A DNA stretch of 57,963 nt. It comes from Candidatus Sulfotelmatobacter sp. (lineage in GTDB: Bacteria > Eisenbacteria > RBG-16-71-46). The notes beneath the pieces were generated by a model. The model saw only the letters and a program-made list of their open reading frames with translations, searched no databases and was not told the origin of the DNA. Positions within the stretch are counted from its first letter, which is position 1, and the number at the start of each line of letters is the position of its first letter. Where the stretch lies: NCBI GenBank assembly GCA_035498555.1, contig DATKAB010000009.1, positions 1 through 57,963 of the forward strand, read 5' to 3'. Positions 37,033 through 46,452 of the stretch are shown in pieces. The translations under genes were made by a program, and so were the position numbers.

Positions 37033-39075
37033 ATGAAGCGCTTTCACCTGCCGCTCGCCGCTCTGATCCTGCTCACCGCCGCCTCGCTGCCGAGTTCGAC
37101 CTCGAGTACCGGCGACGTGAGCCACTACCTCGACAACTTCATCGACAAGTCGGTGAAGCCGGGGGACGACTTCTTCCAGTACGCGGTGGGCAAGTGGTTG
37201 CGCGAGCATCCGATTCCGGCGAACGAACGCTCGTGGGGTATCGGGCACGTGGTGCAGGAAGAGACCTACTCGCGGCTGGTCTCGATCAGCGAAGACGCCG
37301 GCCGCTCAGGCGCGGCGACGGGCACCAACGCCCAGAAGATCGGCGATTTCTGGTACGCCGCGATGGACACCAACACCATCCTCAAGCAGGGCATTCAGCC
37401 GCTGGCCGATGAATTCGCGCGCATCGAGGCGGTGAGAGACGTGCCGGGCCTGCTCGACGACATCGCCCATCTTCAATACATCGGCGTGGGCGCGCTGTGC
37501 CAGCTCGCGATCTTCCAGGACGAGATGAACAGCGAGAAGGTGGCGCTGCATCTCTACCAGGGTGGACTCGGGCTTCCGAATCGCGACTATTACTTCGACA
37601 CCGACGATCGCTCGAAAATGCTGCGCTCCGAGTACGTCAAGCACGTGGCAGCGATGTTCGGCCTGCTCGGCGATGACGCCGCCAAAGCCAAGGCCAATTC
37701 GGAAACCGTCATGAAGATCGAAACCGAGCTGGCCGGAGCTTCGCGCAAACTCGAGGACCTCCGTGACCCGCGTGCCAACTATCACTCGATGAGGACCGAC
37801 TCGATGTCCCGGCTCACGCCCTCCATTCGGTGGAAGGACTTCCTGGCCAAAGGGAACATGCCGGGAATCGACACCGTGATCGTGGGGCAGCCCGAGTTCT
37901 ATCAGCAGGTCGAGAAGTCCCTGCACGGCCATGCGCTTCCCGAGTGGAAGACCTACCTGCGCTGGCAGCTGGTGACCGCTTACGCGGCGGAGGCCGGAGG
38001 CAAGTTCGACCAGGAGAACTTCCACTTCTTCGGCACCATCCTCAACGGAACGCCCGAGCAGCGGCCGCGGTGGAAGCGCATGCTCGACGAGGAGGAGAAT
38101 CATCTCGGCTACGCGCTCGGCCAGCTCTACGTGCAGAAGTACTTCTCACCGGCCACCAAGCAGCGCTACGAGAAGCTCACCGACGACATCTTCGCGGCGT
38201 TCCGCGAGCGCATCAAGAACGTCGACTGGATGAGCGAGCCCACCAAGCAGCGTGCGCTCAAGAAGCTTGCGGCCGTCACCAAGAAGGTGGGATACCCCGA
38301 CAAGTGGCGCGACTACTCGAGCTACGACGTGGATCGCGCCTCGTTCCTTGGGAACTGCGTGCGCGGCAACGCCTGGCTGAGCGACTACGAGATCAAGAAG
38401 CTCTACAAGCCGGTCGATCGCACCGAGTGGGACATGACGCCGCAGACCTACAACGCCTACTACAACCCGTCGAACAACGAAATCGTTCTGCCGGCCGCGG
38501 CCTTCATCCTGCCCGGGATTGCCGACTCGCTGGTGGATGACGCGATCGTCTACTCGTACGCCGGTGGCAGCACGATCGGGCACGAGATCACGCACGGCTT
38601 CGACGACCAGGGCCGGCAGTTCGACGAGAAGGGCAACCTGCACGAGTGGTGGACGCCTACCGACGAGAAGGAGTTCAACCGCCGCGCCGCGCTGATCGTG
38701 CGCCAGTTCAACGACTACATCGCGACCGGCAACCTTCACGTGAACGGCAGTGCGACGCAGGGCGAGAACATCGCCGACCTCGGCGGCATCGTGCTGGGCT
38801 GGGAAGCGTTCAAGAAGACCCAGCAGTACAAGGAGAATAAGCCGATCGGCGGCCTGACGCCCGCGCAGCGCTACTACATTGGCTGGGCGCTGAGCTGGAT
38901 GACGCAGCTGCGGCCCGAGAACCTCGCGGTGCGGGTCAAGACCGACGTGCACTCGCCGAGCTTCCTGCGCGTGATCGGCCCGGTCTCGAACCAGGTGTCG
39001 TTCTACGAGGCTTACGGGGTCAAGCCTGGCGACAAGATGTGGCGGGCCGACTCGGTGCGCGTGAAGATCTGGTGA
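37033..39075 (+). CDS. M13-family (neprilysin/PepO-like) metallopeptidase
   Basis: A 680-residue secreted endopeptidase of standard length. Signal peptide MKRFHLPLAALILLTAASLPS; N-terminal M13 domain beginning DNFIDKSVKPGDDFFQYAVGKW. Zinc site HEITH at 517-521, GENIADLGG at 577-585 with the third Glu ligand, and NAYYNPSNNEIVLPAA for substrate backbone binding. It ends with the usual Trp (VRVKIW). The family cleaves peptides below about 40 residues in the periplasm or outside the cell. A hairpin follows, and the convergent gene is a prolyl oligopeptidase. Confidence 0.95.
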   Translation: MKRFHLPLAALILLTAASLPSSTSSTGDVSHYLDNFIDKSVKPGDDFFQYAVGKWLREHPIPANERSWGIGHVVQEETYSRLVSISEDAGRSGAATGTNAQKIGDFWYAAMDTNTILKQGIQPLADEFARIEAVRDVPGLLDDIAHLQYIGVGALCQLAIFQDEMNSEKVALHLYQGGLGLPNRDYYFDTDDRSKMLRSEYVKHVAAMFGLLGDDAAKAKANSETVMKIETELAGASRKLEDLRDPRANYHSMRTDSMSRLTPSIRWKDFLAKGNMPGIDTVIVGQPEFYQQVEKSLHGHALPEWKTYLRWQLVTAYAAEAGGKFDQENFHFFGTILNGTPEQRPRWKRMLDEEENHLGYALGQLYVQKYFSPATKQRYEKLTDDIFAAFRERIKNVDWMSEPTKQRALKKLAAVTKKVGYPDKWRDYSSYDVDRASFLGNCVRGNAWLSDYEIKKLYKPVDRTEWDMTPQTYNAYYNPSNNEIVLPAAAFILPGIADSLVDDAIVYSYAGGSTIGHEITHGFDDQGRQFDEKGNLHEWWTPTDEKEFNRRAALIVRQFNDYIATGNLHVNGSATQGENIADLGGIVLGWEAFKKTQQYKENKPIGGLTPAQRYYIGWALSWMTQLRPENLAVRVKTDVHSPSFLRVIGPVSNQVSFYEAYGVKPGDKMWRADSVRVKIW

Positions 39076-39082
39076 GTTGAAG

Positions 39083-39111
39083 GGGGGAGCCGCTCCGCGG
39101 GCGGCTCCCCC
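39083..39111. terminator. GC hairpin between convergent peptidase genes
   Basis: An 11-base-pair perfect stem (GGGGGAGCCGC / GCGGCTCCCCC) with a seven-base loop lies between the stops of the M13 gene (39075) and the convergent S9 gene (39118). There is no T-run, but its position fits a bidirectional terminator. Confidence 0.6.
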
Positions 39112-39117
39112 GCGGCT

Positions 39118-41250
39118 TCAGTGCTGCGTCGCGCTGGAGGCCACCCCACTCGTGCCCGCCTTCGCGCTCCCCAGCTGCTTCCAGAGGAAGGTGTAGGACA
39201 GCGCGTCCATGAACGCGCGTTCCTTGTTGGTGGCCGAGCCGCCGTGGCCGCCTTCCACGTCCTCGTAGTAGAGGACGTCGTGACCCTGAGCCTCCATCTT
39301 GGCCACCATCTTGCGCGCGTGTCCGGGATGCACGCGATCGTCGCGCGTCGAGCTGGTGAAGAGCGTGCGCGGGTACTTCACGTCTTTCTTCACGTTCTCG
39401 TACGGCGAGAACCCCTTGATATACGCCCACTCGTCGGGCTTGTCGGGATCGCCGTACTCGCTCATCCACGAGGCGCCGGCCAGCAGCTTGTGATAGCGAT
39501 GCATGTCCAGCAGCGGCGACTCGCACACGATCGCGCCATACAGATCGGGCCGGCGGGTGAGCATGTTGCCCACCAGCAGCCCGCCGTTCGAGCCGCCCAT
39601 GCAGCCGAGATGCGGAGGGCTCGTGACCTTGCGTCTGACCAGATCCTCGGCGACCGCGATGAAGTCCTCGTAAGCCCGCGGCCGATTCGCCTTCATAGCG
39701 GCCTGGTGCCACCTGGGTCCGAATTCGCCTCCGCCGCGGATGTTGGCGACCACCAGCACGCCGCCCTTCTCGATCCAGCCGGCTCCCTCGACGCCGCTGT
39801 AGTACGGAAGGATCGGGATCTCGAAGCCGCCATAGCCGGTCTCGAACGTGGGATTGCGGCCGTCGAGCTTGAGATCCTTGGGGTCGACTTCGAAATAGGG
39901 AACCTTCGTTCCGTCCTTCGAGATCGCCTCATGTTGCGAAACCACCGAGTGGCTGGCGTCGAAGAACGCGGGCGACTGCTTCAGGCGCTCGGGCGTACCG
40001 CCGCCGACCTGGCCCAGGCTCAGGCTCGCGGGCGTGAGGAAGTCGGTCATCCGCAGCCAGAAGTCGTCGCTAGTGTAGCTGTCCACGGCGCTCGCTTCGA
40101 TTTGGCCCAGTTCGGGCAGACCCGGCACCGGGGTCAGGGTCCAGGCGCCCGATGCGGGCCGCGCCACCACCACGCGGCTCTTCACGTTGTCGAGCGTATT
40201 CAAGAGGAGCGCGCTCTTCGTGGTCTCGAAGCTGACGAGCGAGGTGCGGTCGGTCGGCTTGAACACCACGCTGATCTGCCGCTGGCCCTTGAGGAAGTCC
40301 TCGAGCCTGGCCGAGACGAGTGATCCCGCGGGGTAGGTCTGGCCGCCGACCTTCCAGTCGGTGCGCAGCTGCATCAGCAGCCATTCGTGCCACACGCCCG
40401 CATCGGCGTCGATCGGCTTATCGATCTTTACCAACTTGCCGTCGCGGACCAGAAAAAATTCGTTCGCGTAGAACGTAATCACGCGCTGGACGAAATCGCG
40501 CTCGAATCCGGGAGTGTGATCGCGGTACCCGCCCGCCGTGACGTCGGACGGAATCGTCTCGTAGATCGTCCGGGCGGCGCTCATCGGCGTACCGCGCGTC
40601 CAGATCTTCACCAGACGCGAATAGCCGGAAGTGGTCATGGTGGTGGAATCGATCGCCGGCTCCAGGAACAGGTGGTCCTTGTCCATCCAGTTAACGTCGC
40701 TCTTCGACTCCGGCACCGTGAAACCCCCGGCCACGAACTTCTTCGTGCCGAGGTCGAATTCGCGAATCACGGTGGCGTCGCCGCCGCCGCGCGAGAGCCG
40801 GATGAGGCAGCGCGTGTAGTCGGGAGGCAGCACCTGGACCTGATTCCAGATCCAGTTCTCTTTTTCCTGTTTCGCGACGGCGTCGAGATCGAGCACGGTC
40901 TCCCAGGCGGGGTTCGGCTTGCGGTACTCGGCCAGCGTCGTGCGCCGCCAGATTCCCTTCTCGTGCTGGGCGTCGCGCCAGAAGTTGTAGTACCGATCGC
41001 CGTACCGGGTGACGTAGGGAATCTTCTCGTTCGAGTCGAGGATCTTGCGAAACCGATCGCTCATGGCGGTGAAGGCCGGCGTCTCGGCCAGCTCATGGGT
41101 GCTGATCTTGTTCTGCTGTCCGACCCAGTCGAGCGCCTTCTTGCCCTCCACCGATTCCAGCCACAGGTAGGGATCCGAGTCGGCAGGGGCGCTCGAGGTC
41201 GGCGCCGGCACGAACAGCAACGCGAGCAACAACAGGCGAAGTCGATTCAT
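39118..41250 (-). CDS. Prolyl oligopeptidase-family (S9A) peptidase
   Basis: A 710-residue secreted peptidase. Signal peptide MNRLRLLLLALLFVPAPTSS, a seven-bladed propeller (about 60-440) and an alpha/beta-hydrolase domain. Nucleophile in GGSNGG, acid in STRDDRVHPGH, and His in EGGHGG. Motifs ANIRGGGEFGPRWHQAA and PYYSGVEGAGWIEKGG are typical of S9A. It starts at ATG 41250 with a GGAGG site. The family hydrolyses prolyl bonds in short peptides. It is an obvious partner to the M13 peptidase in peptide use. Confidence 0.93.
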   Translation of the reverse strand: MNRLRLLLLALLFVPAPTSSAPADSDPYLWLESVEGKKALDWVGQQNKISTHELAETPAFTAMSDRFRKILDSNEKIPYVTRYGDRYYNFWRDAQHEKGIWRRTTLAEYRKPNPAWETVLDLDAVAKQEKENWIWNQVQVLPPDYTRCLIRLSRGGGDATVIREFDLGTKKFVAGGFTVPESKSDVNWMDKDHLFLEPAIDSTTMTTSGYSRLVKIWTRGTPMSAARTIYETIPSDVTAGGYRDHTPGFERDFVQRVITFYANEFFLVRDGKLVKIDKPIDADAGVWHEWLLMQLRTDWKVGGQTYPAGSLVSARLEDFLKGQRQISVVFKPTDRTSLVSFETTKSALLLNTLDNVKSRVVVARPASGAWTLTPVPGLPELGQIEASAVDSYTSDDFWLRMTDFLTPASLSLGQVGGGTPERLKQSPAFFDASHSVVSQHEAISKDGTKVPYFEVDPKDLKLDGRNPTFETGYGGFEIPILPYYSGVEGAGWIEKGGVLVVANIRGGGEFGPRWHQAAMKANRPRAYEDFIAVAEDLVRRKVTSPPHLGCMGGSNGGLLVGNMLTRRPDLYGAIVCESPLLDMHRYHKLLAGASWMSEYGDPDKPDEWAYIKGFSPYENVKKDVKYPRTLFTSSTRDDRVHPGHARKMVAKMEAQGHDVLYYEDVEGGHGGSATNKERAFMDALSYTFLWKQLGSAKAGTSGVASSATQH

Positions 41251-41402
41251 CGAAGCCTCCGGAATTGTGCGGGACGAGAACCCCGCGACCCTCTCAGATG
41301 GACCGCGACGCAGCAACGGGAAACGCGCGGAGCTCGAATCCCCGCACTCACCGGGCGAGCCCCGCACTCACCGGCGCGAAAGCGACGCTCGGCGCTCGGC
41401 CC

Positions 41403-41430
41403 TTGAGCGATTGTCCGGTCCGGCTAGATT
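41403..41430 (+). promoter_or_regulatory. Candidate promoter of the DUF5916 gene
   Basis: TTGAGC (41403-41408), a 16-base spacer and TAGATT (41425-41430). The ATG begins only ten bases later and no Shine-Dalgarno fits, consistent with a leaderless or nearly leaderless mRNA. Confidence 0.4.
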
Positions 41431-41440
41431 TCCAGCACTC

Positions 41441-43678
41441 ATGACCCGGCGCCTGGCCGTTCTCGCATTGCTGTGGATTCCCGCGGCCGCCCAGGCGGCA
41501 AGCCCCAAACCCGGTCCGCCGCTCACGATTCGCCGAGTGAGCGGTCCGATCACGCTCGACGGGGACCTGTCGGATCCGGGCTGGAAGGGGGCGGACTCGG
41601 TCACCACCTGGTTCGAGACCCGGGTCGGCGACAACGTGGAGCCCCAGGTTCGCAACCTCGGGTTCCTCGCCTACGACGATCACTATCTGTACGCCGGCTT
41701 CCACTTCGAAGACCCGAATCCGAAGCGGATTCGCGCCCCAATCGGCGATCACGACGCCATCCAGGGCTCCATGGACTATGGCGGCGTCATTATCGACAGC
41801 CGCAACGACAGCAAGACGGCGCGGATGTTCCTCGCCAATCCTCATGGAGTTCAGTACGACGCCGTCACCAGCGACGTCACTGGCGAGGACAGCTCGCCCG
41901 ATTTCTACTGGGACGCGGTGGGGAAGATCACGCCGACCGGCTGGAATCTCGAGATCCGGATTCCGTTCTCGTCGCTGCGCTACGCGAGCGACTCGCTGCC
42001 GACCTGGGGCATCCTGCTCTACCGCAACTACCCGCGCGATCGTCACTATCAGTTCTTCTCGGCGCGCTTGCCGCGCGACGTCTCGTGCTTCATCTGCAAT
42101 TCGAGCAAGCTGACTGGTCTCGCCGATCTGCCGCACGACTCGCACCTGGTGGTGGCACCGTTCGCGACCGCCGAGAAGAAGGACGAACTGACCGGCGACG
42201 CCGGCTCGCCTCTCGAGGACCATCCGGTCAAGGGCGACGGCGGCGTGGATGTGAAGTGGAATCCGGCCGGCGATCAAGCCATCGACGGCGCCTGGCGCCC
42301 CGACTTCTCACAGGTCGAATCCGACGCCGCGCAGATCACCGCCAACGAGCGCTTCGCGGTTTTCTACCCCGAGAAGCGCCCGTTCTTCCTCGAGGGCATC
42401 GACCTCTTCAGCACGCCGTTTCAGGCAGTCTACACGCGCACCGTCACGGCCCCCGACTGGGGCGTACGCGCCACCGGCCGTTTCGGAACCTCGGCCTACA
42501 CCGTGCTCGCCACGCACGACCGCGGTGGCGGCAGCGTGATCATTCCGGGCCCCCAGGGATCGAATTTCGCGCCGCAGGACTTCGCCTCCGATGTCGGCAT
42601 CGTCCGGATCCGGCACGACATGGGCCAGTCGTTCGTGAGCGTGCTCGGGACCGCGCAACAGGTCGATGGCGGTGGACACAACTACGTGGGCGGCCCCGAC
42701 CTTCAATGGCGACCGCGGCCGACTGACGCCTTCACCGGGCAGGCACTGTGGAGCCAGACGCAGACCCCGGCGCGTCCGGACCTCGCCGGGGAGTGGGACG
42801 GGCGCACGCTCGACGACCACGCCGCACTGCTCAACTGGTCGCACAACACGCCGCACTTCGACTGGTTCCTGCAGGGTCAGGATCTCGGACCCGACTTTCG
42901 CGCCAACAACGGCTTCATACCGCAGGTCGGATTTCGCGAGGCGTTCCTCGACGGCGGCTATACCATCCGCCCTGGGAACTTCTTCATTTCACGCCAGCGC
43001 TTCTTCACCACCGACTATCTCGATCTCGACCCCTCGGGAAACACGCTCGCTCGGCACATCGCCCTCGGCACCGGCGGCGACGGGAAGCTCAGCACGTTCT
43101 TCCGGCTCGAGCTGAACCACGACGACATCCTGGTGAGTGATACGTTGCTGTCACGGTTCCGGCCGCGCTTCTACGTCGAGGCGAGCCTCGGCCGCTTCAT
43201 CAACTTCATTTCGCTGGACAGTTACTTCGGTCAGGAGATCGACTTCGACAACGCCCGGCGGGGCACCGGCGCGACGCTGATCGGCAGCGTCACGCTTCGC
43301 CCTTCCGACCATTTGGAGCTGCGTGGCGATGGGAGCACGCGCTGGATCAACGAGACTACGCCGGATGGCCATTCGGGCCGGCTGTTCCTCGCCGACGTCG
43401 GCCGCCTGCGCCTCACCTGGTCGTTCAGCTCGCGTTCGTACGTCCGCCTGATCGGGCAGTTCGTCAAGACCACGCGCGACACCTCGCTTTACACGTTCGA
43501 GATCGAGCCCAAGGACGCCGACCTCAGCGGCTCGGCCCTGTTCGCCTACAAACTGAACTGGCAGAGCGTGCTGTTCCTGGGCTACGGCGACGACCGGACG
43601 TTTGCCGACCTCACCGGCCAGTACACGATCTCGGCCCGGCAGGCCTTCGCCAAGATTTCGTACGCGTTCCAGATATAG
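41441..43678 (+). CDS. DUF5916 outer-membrane-type protein with carbohydrate-binding-9-like domain
   Basis: A 745-residue protein with a signal peptide (LAVLALLWIPAAAQAA). The N-terminal 200 residues are a CBM9-like domain: ITLDGDLSDPGWKGAD, FLAYDDHYLYAGFHFEDP, WNLEIRIPFSSLRY. The rest is a DUF5916 region with NERFAVFYPEKRPFFLEGIDLF and alternating beta strands that fit an outer-membrane beta-barrel, ending in an aromatic/hydrophobic residue pattern (ISYAFQI). Members are frequent in Gemmatimonadota, Bacteroidota and Acidobacteriota; no enzymatic or transport function is proven. Confidence 0.85.
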   Translation: MTRRLAVLALLWIPAAAQAASPKPGPPLTIRRVSGPITLDGDLSDPGWKGADSVTTWFETRVGDNVEPQVRNLGFLAYDDHYLYAGFHFEDPNPKRIRAPIGDHDAIQGSMDYGGVIIDSRNDSKTARMFLANPHGVQYDAVTSDVTGEDSSPDFYWDAVGKITPTGWNLEIRIPFSSLRYASDSLPTWGILLYRNYPRDRHYQFFSARLPRDVSCFICNSSKLTGLADLPHDSHLVVAPFATAEKKDELTGDAGSPLEDHPVKGDGGVDVKWNPAGDQAIDGAWRPDFSQVESDAAQITANERFAVFYPEKRPFFLEGIDLFSTPFQAVYTRTVTAPDWGVRATGRFGTSAYTVLATHDRGGGSVIIPGPQGSNFAPQDFASDVGIVRIRHDMGQSFVSVLGTAQQVDGGGHNYVGGPDLQWRPRPTDAFTGQALWSQTQTPARPDLAGEWDGRTLDDHAALLNWSHNTPHFDWFLQGQDLGPDFRANNGFIPQVGFREAFLDGGYTIRPGNFFISRQRFFTTDYLDLDPSGNTLARHIALGTGGDGKLSTFFRLELNHDDILVSDTLLSRFRPRFYVEASLGRFINFISLDSYFGQEIDFDNARRGTGATLIGSVTLRPSDHLELRGDGSTRWINETTPDGHSGRLFLADVGRLRLTWSFSSRSYVRLIGQFVKTTRDTSLYTFEIEPKDADLSGSALFAYKLNWQSVLFLGYGDDRTFADLTGQYTISARQAFAKISYAFQI

Positions 43679-43979
43679 CCGGCCTGCCGGTGAGTCGCGT
43701 CCTGTCAAACTCGCTCGAAGAATCGTGGCAAATGACGCCCCTCCGGCGCATCCTGAGGGTCGTGCTCCGAAGATTGCAGCTGGCGGGTGGCTACTGGTTG
43801 TGGCGCGGGATCCTAGCGTGATTCTTGCCGAGGACCGCCGGAAACCAAGGTACGACTTGGGCTTGTGCCAGCCAACCGCAATCTTCGGAGCAAGACCTAT
43901 CGGGTGTCCTGCACCCGGACGGTGCCCTGCCCGAGGCCCTCGGCGGGGTCATCAAGTTCCTTCATCGCGGAGTAGGACC
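43679..43979. other. Intergenic region with inverted-repeat element
   Basis: 301 bases without a supportable gene between the DUF5916 gene and the sorting-domain protein. It contains the 140-bp inverted-repeat element described separately; the final 80 bases lead into the next gene, whose ribosome-binding site is a weak GGAG. Confidence 0.6.
43758..43897. mobile_element. 140-bp inverted-repeat element (MITE-like), copy 2
   Basis: Arms 43758-43784 and 43871-43897 match at 24 of 27 positions (GGTCGTGCTCCGAAGATTGC against GGTCTTGCTCCGAAGATTGC) and enclose 86 bases without a reading frame. Two further bases outward also pair. The termini are related to those of the element at 14267-14385, sharing GGTnGTGC and CGAAGAnTG. 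A non-autonomous transposable element is the best guess; a structured RNA is an alternative. Confidence 0.45.
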
Positions 43980-44927
43980 ATGTCCCATACGGATCGCCGA
44001 GTTGGATTGCGGTTTCGGGCCGTTCCCCGCGGGGCGGTGCTCGCCGGGTTGCTTGCCCTGACCGCCTGTTCCGCGCGCGTCGCGCGCGCAGACGCCACGG
44101 CCGGGTTCGTCGAGCACTGGAGCAGCAGCGCCTTCGCCGGCTGGGGAGGCGGCTCGAGCTATTCGAACCCCGGCACCGGCGGAGCACTCGGCGCAGGCGA
44201 CGGTTTTCTGATCATCTCGAACGCCACGCCGTTCAATCTCGGGGCCAAGTCGAGCGGTCCCAACTACACCGGCGATTGGCGGGCGGCGGGGATCGGAAAG
44301 GTCCAGTTCTCGCTCAAGGACGTGGGCAACCCCGATCCGCTCGAGATCCACTTCACGCTCGGCAGCCAGTCGACCTTCTACCAGTGCAACACCGGGTTCG
44401 TCCCAACGTCGGACTGGTCGACCTTCACGGTCGATCTCTCGGACACGGCCAACTTCACGCGCATCATCGGTGTGGGCACCTTCAGCAGCGCGATCACCGC
44501 GGTCGACAGGGTCTTGATCCGGCACGACGTCTCGCCCTTCGTACAGTCGCCCGATCCGATCGCCGCGGACTTTGGGCTCGACGAGTTCACGTTCGTCGCT
44601 GGCAGCACCGGTGTCCCGCTCCCGGGCCCGGCGGTCGCGCTTCCGATCGAGCTCGCTCCGCCCTATCCCAATCCGTCGCGTGGCCCGGTCGCGCTGTCGC
44701 TCCAGTCGCACGACGCGTCGGCGATCACGATTCAGGTCGTTGACGTGAGCGGACGCCTCATCCGGCGCGCTACTCTCGCCGCGGCCTCGCCGGGCCCGCG
44801 GCTCTGGACCTGGGACGGGCGGAGCGACGCGGGCGACGTGGCGCCGGCGGGCTACTACCGCGTGCGCGCGTTCAGCGCGGCGGGCGGAACGAGCCAGCCG
44901 CTGGTACGGCTGGCGGGGGCGAGGTAG
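43980..44927 (+). CDS. Secreted protein with FlgD-like C-terminal domain
   Basis: A 315-residue protein. The signal sequence contains both a lipobox-like LTAC and a downstream ARADA cleavage-type site, so lipidation is uncertain. Residues about 40-215 are a beta-rich domain with aromatic and Gly residues (EHWSSSAFAGWGGGSSY, TDWSTFTVDLSDTANFTRIIG region), probably a carbohydrate-binding-type sandwich. The C-terminus, PYPNPSRGPVALSL...VVDVSGRLIR...WDGRSDAGDVAPAGYYRVRAF, is a FlgD Ig-like / sorting module. Its role is probably at the cell surface; no enzymatic motif is visible. Confidence 0.75.
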   Translation: MSHTDRRVGLRFRAVPRGAVLAGLLALTACSARVARADATAGFVEHWSSSAFAGWGGGSSYSNPGTGGALGAGDGFLIISNATPFNLGAKSSGPNYTGDWRAAGIGKVQFSLKDVGNPDPLEIHFTLGSQSTFYQCNTGFVPTSDWSTFTVDLSDTANFTRIIGVGTFSSAITAVDRVLIRHDVSPFVQSPDPIAADFGLDEFTFVAGSTGVPLPGPAVALPIELAPPYPNPSRGPVALSLQSHDASAITIQVVDVSGRLIRRATLAAASPGPRLWTWDGRSDAGDVAPAGYYRVRAFSAAGGTSQPLVRLAGAR

Positions 44928-44942
44928 CGGTCGGGGGCGAGG

Positions 44943-46445
44943 CTACGGCGCGAGCAGGGCGGACACCGCCCTGTTCCACCGCTCCATCTCGGCGCGCCGC
45001 CAGACGGCGCCGTGCTGAGGCCTGAACACCCGCTCGATCTCGCGCGCGTGGTCCACTTCGCGAGCGCTCTTCCAGAACCCGACGGCCAGGCCAGCGAGCA
45101 GCCCCGCGCCGAGCGCGGTGGTCTCGATCACGCGCGGGCGCTCGACCGGCACGCCGAGCAGATCGGCCTGGATCTGCATCAAGAGATCGTTGGCCGATGC
45201 GCCGCCATCCACGCGCAGCCGCTTCACGCGCACGCGCGCGTCGCGCTCCATCGCCTCGACCAGCTCGCAGGATTGAAACGCCAGTGACTCGAGGGCGGCA
45301 CGCACTAGATGAGCGCGCGTGGTGCCGCGGGTAAGGCCGATGATGGCGCCGCGCACGTCGGCGCGCCAATGGGGAGCGCCCAGGCCGACGAATGCCGGCA
45401 CGAACACCACGCCGCCCGAATCCGGAACGCTGCGCGCCAGCGCCTCGCTCTCATCCGCCTGGCGCAAGAGCCCGAGCCCGTCGCGCAGCCACTGGATCGC
45501 AGCGCCGGCGATGAACACGCTCCCCTCGAGCGCGTAGGCGATCTCGCCACGTGAGCCACAGGCGATGGTGGTGAGGAGCCCGGCCTTCGAAGCCACCGCG
45601 CGGGCCCCGGTGTGGAGCAGCAGAAACGCCCCGGTGCCGTAAGTGTTCTTGGAGCTGCCCGGCGTCACGCAGCCCTGGCCGAACAGCGCCGCCTGCTGGT
45701 CTCCCGCGATCCCGGCGATCACGACCCCGTCCGGCACGAATCCAGCGCCGCGCGTCACGCCGAATCGTCCGCTCGACGGGAGCACCGCCGGCAGCACGCG
45801 CGCCGGCACGCCGAACCGGCGCAACAGCGCCGCGCTCCAGCGTCGCTCACGAATATCGTAGAGCATGGTGCGTGAGGCGTTGGTGGGATCGGTGGCGTGG
45901 ACCGCACCACCGGTCAGCTTCCAGAGCAGCCACGAATCGACGGTCCCGAACGCCAACTCGCCACGGTGCGCGGCGGCGCGTCGAGACGCCGACTCGCGCA
46001 GCAGCCATTCGAGCTTGCTCGCCGAGAAGTAGGGATCGAGCACCAGGCCGGTGCGGCGTCGGATTCCGATCTCGAGGCCCCGTCGTTTCAAAGCCTGGCA
46101 GCGCTCGTGCGTTCGCCGGTCCTGCCACACGATCGCGCGCGCCACCGGCCGCCCCGTGCGGCGGTTCCAGAGCACCGTGGTCTCGCGCTGATTGGTGATG
46201 CCGATTGCCGCCACGCGCGCGCCCGGACCATCGCCCGCCGAGCGCAGCGCCTCGCGCGCCGCGCGCTCCACACTGGCCCAGATCTCGAGTGCGTCGTGTT
46301 CGACCCAGCCCGGCTTCGGGAAATGCTGGGGCAGCTCGGCGTAGCCGCGCCCCACCACGCGCCCGCGCCGGTCGAGCAGCAACGCGGTGCTGCCGGTCGT
46401 GCCCTGGTCCAGCGCCAGCACGAATGCGGGCCTCGCTGGCCTCAC
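44943..46445 (-). CDS. glpK: Glycerol kinase
   Basis: A 500-residue FGGY-family kinase. DQGTTGSTALL near the start binds ATP phosphates, GITNQRET and VWQDRRT match the glycerol site, DPTNASRTMLYDI, GDQQAALFGQ, NTYGTGAFLL and the VDGGASANDLLMQ region complete the fold. It phosphorylates glycerol to glycerol-3-phosphate. GTG start at 46445, seven bases after glpD. Compared with typical GlpK, Arg and Ala are unusually common, which reflects the genome's GC content. No glpF channel gene is present in the window. Confidence 0.95.
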   Translation of the reverse strand: MRPARPAFVLALDQGTTGSTALLLDRRGRVVGRGYAELPQHFPKPGWVEHDALEIWASVERAAREALRSAGDGPGARVAAIGITNQRETTVLWNRRTGRPVARAIVWQDRRTHERCQALKRRGLEIGIRRRTGLVLDPYFSASKLEWLLRESASRRAAAHRGELAFGTVDSWLLWKLTGGAVHATDPTNASRTMLYDIRERRWSAALLRRFGVPARVLPAVLPSSGRFGVTRGAGFVPDGVVIAGIAGDQQAALFGQGCVTPGSSKNTYGTGAFLLLHTGARAVASKAGLLTTIACGSRGEIAYALEGSVFIAGAAIQWLRDGLGLLRQADESEALARSVPDSGGVVFVPAFVGLGAPHWRADVRGAIIGLTRGTTRAHLVRAALESLAFQSCELVEAMERDARVRVKRLRVDGGASANDLLMQIQADLLGVPVERPRVIETTALGAGLLAGLAVGFWKSAREVDHAREIERVFRPQHGAVWRRAEMERWNRAVSALLAP

Positions 46446-46452
46446 GCGGGCC

